NCBI GenBank assembly: GCA_030146905.1 | Contig: JASLAV010000829.1 | Coordinates: 1-6,558 of the forward strand | Direction: 5' to 3' | From: Lentzea sp. | Lineage (GTDB): Bacteria; Actinomycetota; Actinomycetes; Mycobacteriales; Pseudonocardiaceae | DNA length: 6,558 nt | In this document: positions 1 through 5,355 of the stretch, piece by piece | How the letters are laid out: the number at the start of each line of letters is the position of its first letter | Numbering within the stretch: the stretch's first letter is position 1 | The notes under the pieces: generated by a model | Databases searched by the model: none | What the model saw: only the letters and a program-made list of their open reading frames with translations | Told to the model about the DNA's origin: nothing | Program-made: the position numbers and the translations under genes

Positions 1-269
1 GGATCCTGGGCCAGGCCGGGTACAAGACGAGCCAGCAGTCGGTGAACTCGGACCAGCCCAAGGGCACGGTCGTGAGCCAGACGCCGCGCGGCAACGCGTT
101 GCGCGGCACGGTGATCAGCCTGTCGGTGAGCACGGGGTACGTGCCGCCGCCGGTGGCTCCGGAACCGTCGAACGGCCCCCCGGCCCCGCCGCCGGGCACC
201 CCCGGTGATCCGGGCAACCCCGGCAGTCCGCCGATCACCCTGCCGACCGAACCCGGACGGCCGCGCTAG
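1..269 (+). CDS. C-terminal end of a PASTA-domain penicillin-binding protein (ponA2-like), 5' truncated
   Basis: Only the last 88 residues are present, read from base 3 to the TAG at 267-269. Visible residues 1-46 look like one PASTA domain: GYKTSQQSVNSD, then GTVVSQTPRGN, then GTVISLSVSTG, the usual strand-turn-strand layout with the conserved V-x-x-Q-x-P. Residues 47-88 form a Pro/Gly-rich, probably disordered tail. PASTA domains at the end of actinobacterial class A penicillin-binding proteins lie outside the cell, next to a transglycosylase/transpeptidase that builds peptidoglycan; the catalytic domains would lie left of the window. A PASTA serine/threonine kinase is an alternative, but the Pro-rich tail and the metallophosphoesterase gene further right (ponA2 and a phosphoesterase are neighbours in Mycobacterium tuberculosis) favour a PBP. 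The stop overlaps that of the convergent GntR gene. Confidence 0.85.
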   Translation, partial: ILGQAGYKTSQQSVNSDQPKGTVVSQTPRGNALRGTVISLSVSTGYVPPPVAPEPSNGPPAPPPGTPGDPGNPGSPPITLPTEPGRPR

Positions 270-913
270 AGCATCTCCTTGAGGCGCTCGACGCTCGTGC
301 CGACGTGCTTGCGGATCTCGGCGACCGCTCTGTCGCGGTCGCCGAGGCGGATGGCGTCGAGGATGAGCCCGTGCTCGGCGACGACCTCCTCCGGCGTCTC
401 GGACCTGCTCAGGACCGTGAGGTAGAAGCGCAGCTCCTTGGTCAGCGCGGCGAAGAACTCGTCGAGCCTCGTGCTGTCGAGCAGCGCGACGACGGCCTGG
501 TGGAACGCCAGGTCGCGGTCGACGATCCGGCCGGTGTCGCCGGTCAGCGCGGCTCGTTCCAGCTCCGCGAACGCGTCCGCGATCGCTTCGAGCTGCTCGG
601 GACGCGGCGTGCGGGCGACCGCGGCGGTCTCCAGGCGTTCGCGGGCGGTGTAGAGCGCCTCGACTTTCTCGGGCGTGGGTGCGATGACGACGGCGCCGCG
701 GTTGACCTCGTAGCGCACGAGACCGGTCAGCTCCAGGATCCGCACGGCCTCGCGGATGGTGTTGCGCGCGACACCCAGCTCGGCGGCGATCGCGCTCTCC
801 CTGAGCCTGTCACCAGGCCCGAAAGCGCCGGCCATGATCCGTTCGGACAGGCCGTCTGCCAGCTGCTGGGCCGTGGTGGTGCGGCGCACTTCGAGGCCTT
901 CGAGGGCGGACAT
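266..913 (-). CDS. GntR-family transcriptional regulator, FadR/FCD subfamily
   Basis: A 215-residue protein, normal length for the FCD group of GntR regulators. Residues about 13-78 are the N-terminal winged helix: LADGLSERIMAGAFGPGDRL, then the recognition region around ELGVARNTIREAVRILE and the wing ending in NRGAVV. Residues about 83-205 are an all-helical FCD ligand-binding domain. Asp134 and His138 (in RDLAFH), His181 (in AEH) and His203 (in KH) match the metal-binding Asp and His positions of this fold, which usually binds a small carboxylic acid through a metal ion. The gene is divergent from the HAD hydrolase gene with 52 bp between starts, so it most likely controls that gene and itself through the palindrome at 945-959. 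The ATG has no Shine-Dalgarno sequence but has a TAAACT six bases upstream, suggesting a leaderless mRNA. The ligand is unknown. Confidence 0.93.
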   Translation of the reverse strand: MSALEGLEVRRTTTAQQLADGLSERIMAGAFGPGDRLRESAIAAELGVARNTIREAVRILELTGLVRYEVNRGAVVIAPTPEKVEALYTARERLETAAVARTPRPEQLEAIADAFAELERAALTGDTGRIVDRDLAFHQAVVALLDSTRLDEFFAALTKELRFYLTVLSRSETPEEVVAEHGLILDAIRLGDRDRAVAEIRKHVGTSVERLKEML

Positions 914-919
914 GCGGCA

Positions 920-925
920 AGTTTA
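920..925 (-). promoter_or_regulatory. Candidate -10 box for leaderless gntR transcript
   Basis: On the minus strand TAAACT (TAnnnT type) ends six bases before the ATG of the GntR gene, the spacing expected when transcription starts at the start codon. There is no ribosome-binding site. The -35 element is weak (TTCAAC, spacer 15). The palindrome at 945-959 would cover the -35 region, which fits autorepression. Confidence 0.5.
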
Positions 926-930
926 CCGAG

Positions 931-958
931 TTGTCCTGCAGTTGAACTGTACTACAGT
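931..958 (+). promoter_or_regulatory. Candidate promoter of the HAD hydrolase gene (leaderless)
   Basis: TTGTCC at 931-936 and TACAGT at 953-958 are separated by 16 bases and fit a housekeeping sigma-factor promoter. The -10 box ends seven bases before the ATG at 966, and no purine-rich ribosome-binding site lies in between, so the start codon is probably the first transcribed triplet. The -10 box lies inside the operator palindrome. Confidence 0.55.
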
Positions 959-959
959 T
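945..959. promoter_or_regulatory. GntR (FadR/FCD-type) operator palindrome
   Basis: AACTGTACTACAGTT is a perfect 7-bp inverted repeat around a central C at 952. Its core, TGTACTACA, fits the T-n-GT-n3-AC-n-A operator known for FadR-subfamily GntR regulators. It overlaps the -10 box of the HAD gene and the -35 region of the gntR gene, so one bound dimer could block both. A further CAGTT half-site at 939-943 forms a second, overlapping palindrome (939-949). Confidence 0.75.
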
Positions 960-965
960 TGCTTC

Positions 966-1682
966 ATGGACCTGACGAAGTTCCAGGCGCTCAGCTTCGA
1001 CTGCTACGGCACGCTCATCGACTGGGAGACCGGTATCGCCGCGGTGCTCTCACCGTGGGCGCGGTCGGCGGGGCTTGAGCTGTCCGACGAAGAACTGCTC
1101 CTCGCCTACGCGGACCAGGAGGCGGCCGTCGAGGCCTCGACGCCATCCGCGCCGTACCCGGACGTGCTGGCGGAGGTGTTCCGGCGGACGGGAGAGGCGC
1201 TCGGACGTCCGGTGAGCGACGAGCAGGCCCGGCTGCTGGGCGCGTCGGTACCGGACTGGCCGGCGTTCCCCGACTCCGCGGACGCGCTGGCGCGCCTGGC
1301 CACCCACTACAAGTTGATCATTCTGTCCAATGTGCACCGCGCGGGGTTCGCGGGCAGCAACCGGCAGCTGCGCGGGGACTTCGCGGCGATCATCACCGCG
1401 GAGGACGTCGGCGCGTACAAGCCCGCGGAGAACCACTTCCGGGCGCTGGACGCGAAGCTCGTCGAGCTGGGGGTGGAGCGGTCCGGCCTGCTGCACGTGG
1501 CGCAAAGCCTGTTCCACGACCACGTTCCGGCCAAACGGGAGGGACTGCCGTCGGTGTGGATCAACCGCAGGCGCGACCGGCCCGGCTGGGGCGCCACGCC
1601 GCAGCCGTCAGGGGAGTTCCGCTACGACCTGGAGTTCGGCTCGATGGGCGAGTTCGCGGACGCGGTCGACAAGGCGTTCTGA
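966..1682 (+). CDS. HAD-superfamily hydrolase, type II haloacid dehalogenase-like
   Basis: A 238-residue protein, normal for the family. Motif I is FDCYGTLIDWE at residues 11-21 with Asp12 as nucleophile and Asp19 in the second-aspartate region. The helical cap follows (about 22-100). Motif II is ILSN with Ser121 and Asn122, the motif III lysine is Lys152 in GAYKPAENHF, and motif IV is in AQSLFHD (His184, Asp185). These support a cytoplasmic hydrolase acting through an aspartyl intermediate on a small phosphorylated or halogenated substrate. The resemblance is to proteins annotated as type II haloacid dehalogenase, but the Asn of L-2-haloacid dehalogenases is Leu182 here, so dehalogenation is not established. 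The open frame extends upstream to 756, but that part is antisense to gntR; the ATG at 966 begins at the family N-terminus just before motif I. It is likely controlled by the divergent GntR regulator. Confidence 0.92.
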   Translation: MDLTKFQALSFDCYGTLIDWETGIAAVLSPWARSAGLELSDEELLLAYADQEAAVEASTPSAPYPDVLAEVFRRTGEALGRPVSDEQARLLGASVPDWPAFPDSADALARLATHYKLIILSNVHRAGFAGSNRQLRGDFAAIITAEDVGAYKPAENHFRALDAKLVELGVERSGLLHVAQSLFHDHVPAKREGLPSVWINRRRDRPGWGATPQPSGEFRYDLEFGSMGEFADAVDKAF

Positions 1683-1690
1683 AAGGGTTG

Positions 1691-1720
1691 TGCCGCAGCG
1701 GTTTCCTGACCGCTGCGGCA
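1691..1720. terminator. Bidirectional hairpin terminator between convergent genes
   Basis: A perfect 12-bp stem (TGCCGCAGCGGT at 1691-1702 with its complement at 1709-1720) closes a 6-base loop, TTCCTG. It begins 8 bases after the stop of the HAD gene and ends 7 bases before the stop of the convergent YqeY-domain gene, filling most of the 45-base gap. No T-run follows on either strand, as is common for actinobacterial hairpin terminators. Confidence 0.85.
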
Positions 1721-1727
1721 CCGCGTG

Positions 1728-2198
1728 CTAGCTGGTGAGCCTGGACTTCACCGCGGCGGCCACACGGCCGCCCTCCGCGCGCCCGGCGACCTCGGCGTTG
1801 ACGGCCTTCATGACCTGGCCCATCTGCTTGGGCCCCGGCGTCTCGCCGAGCTGCGCGGCGACGGCCTCGACCGCCTTGTCCACAATGGACACCAGTTCGG
1901 CGTCACCGAGCTGGGCGGGGAGGTAGTTCTCCAGCACGGCCAGCTCCTGGCGCTCCAGCTCGGCCTTCTCGGTCCGGCCGGCACCGTCGAACGCCTCCGC
2001 GGCCTCCTTGCGCTTCTTGGCCTCGCGCGAGAGGACCTTCACGACCTCGTCGTCGCTCAGCTCGCGCGCCTGCTTGCCGGAGACCTCCTCGTTCGTGACA
2101 GCGGTGAGCGCCATCCGCAGCGCACCCGCCGTGACCGTCTCCCTGGCCTTCATCGCCGCAGTCAGGTCGTTCTGCAGTCGCGTCTTCAACTCCGCCAT
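1728..2198 (-). CDS. GatB/YqeY domain-containing protein
   Basis: A 156-residue soluble protein, typical length for stand-alone YqeY proteins. Residues 1-95 are helical with the conserved stretches LRMALTAVTNEEVSG, EAKKRKEAAEAF and ELAVLENYLPAQL. Residues about 97-156 form the small C-terminal helical domain with MGQVMKAVNAEVAGR and GGRVAAAVKSRL. The fold is shared with the tail domain of the GatB subunit of tRNA amidotransferase, which contacts tRNA; the role of free YqeY proteins is not settled, and tRNA binding is only suggested by homology. The gene converges on the HAD gene and is divergent from the metallophosphoesterase with 68 bases between starts. The ATG lacks a Shine-Dalgarno sequence. 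Confidence 0.95.
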   Translation of the reverse strand: MAELKTRLQNDLTAAMKARETVTAGALRMALTAVTNEEVSGKQARELSDDEVVKVLSREAKKRKEAAEAFDGAGRTEKAELERQELAVLENYLPAQLGDAELVSIVDKAVEAVAAQLGETPGPKQMGQVMKAVNAEVAGRAEGGRVAAAVKSRLTS

Positions 2199-2206
2199 GG
2201 CGCAGA

Positions 2207-2212
2207 ACGGTA
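2207..2212 (-). promoter_or_regulatory. Candidate -10 box of the YqeY-domain gene
   Basis: TACCGT on the minus strand lies eight bases upstream of the ATG at 2198, with no ribosome-binding site between, which suggests a leaderless or nearly leaderless transcript. No convincing -35 hexamer was found at the right spacing. Confidence 0.4.
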
Positions 2213-2254
2213 CCGCCCGCCGGATGCCGCGCCGATCGAGTTAACCCCCTTCCG

Positions 2255-2260
2255 TACCCT
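2255..2260 (+). promoter_or_regulatory. Candidate -10 box of the metallophosphoesterase gene
   Basis: TACCCT ends six bases before the GTG start at 2267 and no Shine-Dalgarno sequence is present, consistent with a leaderless transcript starting at the GTG. The -35 region is not recognisable. Confidence 0.4.
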
Positions 2261-2266
2261 TGACGC

Positions 2267-3220
2267 GTGAACAAGCTCGGCCGAGCCCTCCTCGCCACGA
2301 CCGCAGTCGGTGCCGCGACCATCGCGTACGCGGCGGGAATCGAGAGAAGGCACTGGACCCTGCGCACAGCGACGGTGCCGGTGCTGTCCCCCGGCGCCAA
2401 GCCGATCCGCGTGCTGCACATCTCCGACCTGCACATGACGCCCAACCAGGTGTCGAAGCAGCGCTGGGTGGCCGCCCTCGCCGACCTGGACCCCGACTTC
2501 GTCGTCAACACGGGCGACAACCTCGCGCACAAGGACGCCGTCCCGGGCGTGTTGCGCGCGCTCGGCCCGTTGCTGGACAAGCCGGGCGTGTTCGTGTTCG
2601 GCAGCAACGACTACTACGCACCGAAGCTCAAGAACCCGGTGCGCTACCTCCTGCCGTCGTCCAAGACCAAGCGCATCCACGGCGTGACCCTGCCGTGGCG
2701 CGACCTCCGCGCGGGCATGATCGAGCGCGGCTGGGAAGACCTGACGCACCTGCGGAAGACCGTGAAGGTCAACGGCCAGGAAATCTTCTGCGCGGGCCTC
2801 GACGACCCACACCTGAAGCGCGACCGCTACGCCGACATCGCCGGCACCCCGGACCCGTCCGCGGTGCTGCGCCTGGGCGTGACGCACTCACCGGAACCGC
2901 GCGTGCTGGACCCGTTCGCCGCCGACGGCTACGACTTCGTGATGGCCGGCCACACGCACGGCGGCCAACTGCGCGTGCCGTTCTACGGCGCCCTTGTGAC
3001 GAACTGCGAACTGGACCGCTCGCGCGCCCGTGGTGTGTCGCGGTGGGGTTCGCACATGTGGATGAACGTATCCGCGGGGATGGGCACTTCTCCGTACGCG
3101 CCGGTGCGGTTCTGCTGTCCTCCGGAGGCTTCCCTGCTGACCCTGGTCCCGAAGCCTGTCACGCCTGGTCAGGGGCGGAATGAGGGGGTCCGATTCGGAG
3201 CTGGGGCGGACATGATGTAG
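2267..3220 (+). CDS. Membrane-anchored metallophosphoesterase
   Basis: A 317-residue calcineurin-like phosphoesterase. Residues about 5-24 are hydrophobic after a basic start (MNKLGRALLATTAVGAATIA) and likely form an N-terminal membrane anchor or uncleaved signal. Metal-site motifs follow in order: SDLH (Asp54, His56), GD (Asp84), GSND at 112-115, VTHS (His207), and GHTHGG (His229, His231). This arrangement binds two metal ions and hydrolyses phosphoesters; the substrate is unknown. The third motif is normally GNH[D/E]; here it is GSND. The C-terminal NVSAGMGTSPYAPVRFCCPPE (268 onward) matches actinobacterial and YkuE-like phosphoesterases. The GTG start is preferred because it gives the complete anchor and has a -10 box six bases upstream. 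In mycobacteria such a gene follows ponA2, so a link to the cell envelope is plausible but not shown. Confidence 0.93.
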   Translation: MNKLGRALLATTAVGAATIAYAAGIERRHWTLRTATVPVLSPGAKPIRVLHISDLHMTPNQVSKQRWVAALADLDPDFVVNTGDNLAHKDAVPGVLRALGPLLDKPGVFVFGSNDYYAPKLKNPVRYLLPSSKTKRIHGVTLPWRDLRAGMIERGWEDLTHLRKTVKVNGQEIFCAGLDDPHLKRDRYADIAGTPDPSAVLRLGVTHSPEPRVLDPFAADGYDFVMAGHTHGGQLRVPFYGALVTNCELDRSRARGVSRWGSHMWMNVSAGMGTSPYAPVRFCCPPEASLLTLVPKPVTPGQGRNEGVRFGAGADMM

Positions 3221-3223
3221 AGT
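3194..3223 (+). promoter_or_regulatory. Candidate promoter of tRNA-Pro inside the end of the metallophosphoesterase gene
   Basis: TTCGGA at 3194-3199 and TAGAGT at 3218-3223 are 18 bases apart. The -10 box starts with the TAG stop codon of the phosphoesterase gene and lies 16 bases before the first base of the mature tRNA, a suitable distance for a short 5' leader. This would allow the tRNA to be transcribed separately from the upstream gene. Confidence 0.5.
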
Positions 3224-3239
3224 TCAACTCGTTCCCAGC

Positions 3240-3313
<74 letters not shown>

Positions 3314-3321
3314 TTGAAACA

Positions 3322-3373
3322 AATACCGATGAGGCCCTGCCCGCAGAAATGCGGACAGGGCCTCATCGGTATT
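3322..3373. terminator. Long hairpin terminator after tRNA-Pro
   Basis: Two 24-base arms (3322-3345 and 3350-3373) are complementary except for one C3340/A3355 mismatch, around a GAAA tetraloop at 3346-3349. The hairpin begins nine bases after the tRNA and ends 46 bases before the stop of the convergent SDR gene, so it can stop transcription in both directions. No T-run follows. The stem is unusually long and stable for a terminator. Confidence 0.8.
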
Positions 3374-3419
3374 CGCATGAATGTTCCCGGCAATGCCAGC
3401 GGTCGTGCTGGACGTCCGC

Positions 3420-4325
3420 TCAGAGGTACTCGACGCCGGTCAGTTCTTCCGCCACCGCCCAGAGCCGCCTGCCCGCGGCGGGGTCGGCCGCCTCCCGGCT
3501 GAGCTTCGCCTCGGTGACGCGGCCCCGCGTCTCCCAGAGCCCTCCCGGTCCGAAGAACTGGCCGCCCCGCACACCGGGGTCCGTCGCGGCGCGCAGCTGC
3601 GGGAGTGCGCCCTGCGCCACCGGTTGCGTGGCGATCAGGCCTACGCGTGCGATCAGCCGTCCCCGGCGGCCCTGGTGCTCCCAGGCGCGCGGGGTCAGGT
3701 TGGTTCGGGTGAGGCCGGGGTGGGCCAGGGTGCTGAGGATCGGTGAGCCCGCGGCGCGCAGGCGGCGGTCCAGTTCCACGCCGAAGATCGTGGTGGCGAG
3801 CTTGGACCTGCCGTAGGCGGTGGAGGCGCGGTAGTTCCGTTCGAACATCAGGTCGTCGAAGTCGAGGTGCGCTGGTTTGTGGGTGATCGAGCTGAGGTTG
3901 ACCACGCGGGCCCGCGGTGCCGCCGCGAGGTTGTCCAGCAGCAGGCCGGTCAGGGCGAAGTGGCCCAGCAGGTTGGTGGCGAGCTGCAGTTCGAAGCCGT
4001 CGGCTGACGTGCGGCGCGGGCCCAGCAGCACCACGCCGGCGTTGTTGACCAGCAGGTCGATCGCGGGGTGGTCCACGACCAGCTTGGCCGCGAACGTGCG
4101 GACCGAGTCGAGGGAGGCCAGGTCCAGCTCGCGCACCTCGGTGCGGCCGCCGATCCGTTGGGCGGCCTGCTCGCCGGCTGCGGTGTTGCGGACGGCGAGC
4201 ACGACGTGGGCGCCGCGGCGGGCCAGTTCGGTGGCGGTCTCCATGCCGAGGCCCGAGTTGGCGCCGGTCACCACGGCGACGCGGCCGTGCTGGTCGGGGA
4301 TCTGGTCGGCGGTCCATCCGGTCAT
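3420..4325 (-). CDS. SDR-family NAD(P)-dependent oxidoreductase
   Basis: A 301-residue short-chain dehydrogenase/reductase of the retinol-dehydrogenase-like type common in actinomycetes. The Rossmann dinucleotide motif is TGANSGLG at 20-27. Arg46, in LAVRN after the second strand, suggests preference for NADP(H). The acidic adenine-binding stretch is LDLASLDSV (68-75) and the structural NNAG is at 94-97. Catalytic residues are Asn118, Ser145/146, Tyr171 and Lys175 (YGRSK), followed by the HPG motif at 202-204. It reduces or oxidises a carbonyl/alcohol group; substrate unknown. The ATG has a good ribosome-binding site (AGGAG, 6-base spacing). The gene is divergent from the XRE-regulator/Mo-hydroxylase operon, so it may be controlled by that regulator and work on the same or a related substrate. 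Its 3' end faces the tRNA hairpin. Confidence 0.95.
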   Translation of the reverse strand: MTGWTADQIPDQHGRVAVVTGANSGLGMETATELARRGAHVVLAVRNTAAGEQAAQRIGGRTEVRELDLASLDSVRTFAAKLVVDHPAIDLLVNNAGVVLLGPRRTSADGFELQLATNLLGHFALTGLLLDNLAAAPRARVVNLSSITHKPAHLDFDDLMFERNYRASTAYGRSKLATTIFGVELDRRLRAAGSPILSTLAHPGLTRTNLTPRAWEHQGRRGRLIARVGLIATQPVAQGALPQLRAATDPGVRGGQFFGPGGLWETRGRVTEAKLSREAADPAAGRRLWAVAEELTGVEYL

Positions 4326-4455
4326 CTGCTGCTCCTGGGGGTGTCGGTGCTCTCGACGACGACGCTAGGAGCGGACGTGACGGGTTCGGTCGTTCTGCAG
4401 AGCCTGGGTCTGCTGGACCTACCCTGTGCTGCCACCGGGTCGGGACACTCGGGGT
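4326..4455. promoter_or_regulatory. Divergent intergenic control region between SDR and XRE-operon
   Basis: A 130-base gap that must hold promoters for both directions. Toward the SDR gene there is AGGAG (plus-strand 4332-4336) six bases before its ATG and a candidate -10 box TAGCGT (4362-4367, minus strand). Toward the regulator there is a candidate -10 box TACCCT at 4420-4425, about 30 bases before the ATG. Neither has a convincing -35. An 8-bp palindrome, TCTGCAGA, at 4394-4401 and a GGTC-n5-GACC repeat at 4407-4419 are possible regulator sites, but both are short and could be chance. Confidence 0.45.
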
Positions 4456-5355
4456 ATGAGCAGTCGGCACCCGTACGCACGCGAGCTCGGTGACTTCCTC
4501 CGCGCCCGGCGCAACCGGTTGCGCCCGCACGACGTCGGCCTGGAGCCGGGCGGCCGGCGCAGGGTCGCCGGGCTGCGGCGCGACGAGATGGCCCTGCTGG
4601 CCGGGCTGAGCACCGATTACTACCAGCGGATCGAGCAAGGCCGGGAGGTGCGGCCGTCCGACGACGTGCTGGACGCGCTCGCCGACGCGCTCGGCCTCGA
4701 CGACGAGGAGCGCCGGCACCTGTTCGTCCTCGCCCGCGCCGCCCGCCGGCCGATGCCCGCGCGGGTGGACCGCACCCCGGAACGGGTGCCGGACAGCACG
4801 CGCCGGCTGCTGCGGGTGATGGACACCCCGGCGGTCGTGCTCGGCAGGCACCTCGACCTGCTCGACTGGAACCCGATGGCGGAGGCCCTGCTCGGCAGCC
4901 CCGGTGACCTCCCGCGGGACCGGCTCAACATGCTTCTGCTGCTGTTCGACGACACCAGGACCGGTGAGCGGACCTGCGCGGACTGGGAGCAGCAGGCCCT
5001 GGACTACATCGGCATGATGCGCGCGGCCGTCGCCACCGACCCCACCCACCCACGTGCCACCGCGATCGTCGGCGAGCTGAGCATCCGCAGCGCCGAGTTC
5101 CGGCGGTTGTGGGCGCTGCACGACGTGCGCGAGTCCGTCAGCGGCGCCAAGAAGTTCCAGGTTCCCGAGGTGGGCGACGTCGTCCTGGACTGGGACACCT
5201 ATCCGCTGCCCGGCAACCCCGGGCCGTTCATGCTGGTCTTCACCGCCCAGCCCGGCACCGCCGACGCGGACCGCCTGCGGCTCCTGGCGTCACTGCGCGC
5301 GACCCGTTCGGCGCTCGCGACGAGCACTTCTCCCGAGGAGGAGGTGTCGCGGTGA
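4456..5355 (+). CDS. XRE-family transcriptional regulator with MmyB-like ligand-binding domain
   Basis: A 299-residue protein of a large actinobacterial group. Residues about 8-92 are the DNA-binding helix-turn-helix: ELGDFLRARRNRL, PGGRRRVAGLRRDEMALLAG, then LSTDYYQRIEQGRE and the helices up to ERRHLFVLA. Residues about 110-285 match the MmyB-like C-terminal domain, with LDLLDWNPMAEALLG (134-146) and the signature SAEFRRLWALHDV (212-224). Such domains have been found to bind small hydrophobic or fatty ligands in some members. Members often regulate an adjacent divergent oxidoreductase; here the SDR is divergent, and two Mo-hydroxylase genes follow on the same strand. The ATG at 4456 matches the family N-terminus (short tail before ARELGDFL); an in-frame GTG at 4426 is less likely because it directly abuts the candidate -10 box. 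The stop overlaps the next GTG by four bases. Confidence 0.92.
   Translation: MSSRHPYARELGDFLRARRNRLRPHDVGLEPGGRRRVAGLRRDEMALLAGLSTDYYQRIEQGREVRPSDDVLDALADALGLDDEERRHLFVLARAARRPMPARVDRTPERVPDSTRRLLRVMDTPAVVLGRHLDLLDWNPMAEALLGSPGDLPRDRLNMLLLLFDDTRTGERTCADWEQQALDYIGMMRAAVATDPTHPRATAIVGELSIRSAEFRRLWALHDVRESVSGAKKFQVPEVGDVVLDWDTYPLPGNPGPFMLVFTAQPGTADADRLRLLASLRATRSALATSTSPEEEVSR
5335..5344 (+). promoter_or_regulatory. Strong ribosome-binding site for the 2Fe-2S subunit gene
   Basis: GAGGAGGAGG inside the end of the regulator gene lies seven bases before the GTG at 5352. It fixes that GTG as the start, although the reading frame is open far upstream. In the regulator frame these bases encode consecutive glutamates. 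Confidence 0.75.

Noticed and set aside
1..6. Window begins exactly with GGATCC, suggesting a BamHI cloning junction.
   Set aside because: The same hexamer occurs naturally at 5770-5775 and near 734, and the PASTA reading frame runs from the first bases without disturbance; it may reflect how the fragment was cut but is not a biological feature.
756..965. Upstream extension of the HAD hydrolase reading frame.
   Set aside because: The extension is antisense to the gntR start, low in complexity and absent from the family; the ATG at 966 fits the family N-terminus and the -10 box.
3314..3382. Short reading frames on both strands through the hairpin after the tRNA, with similar peptides.
   Set aside because: The likeness of the two peptides is only the result of reading both arms of an inverted repeat; neither frame has a family match or a ribosome-binding site.
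3396..3411. Small hairpin CCAGC-GGTCGT-GCTGG just past the SDR stop.
   Set aside because: A 5-bp stem with a 6-base loop is common by chance at this GC content, and the long hairpin at 3322-3373 already explains termination.
4426..4455. Earlier in-frame GTG start for the XRE regulator.
   Set aside because: It lies directly after the candidate -10 box and would add ten residues not typical of the family; the ATG at 4456 is preferred, though its ribosome-binding site is weak.
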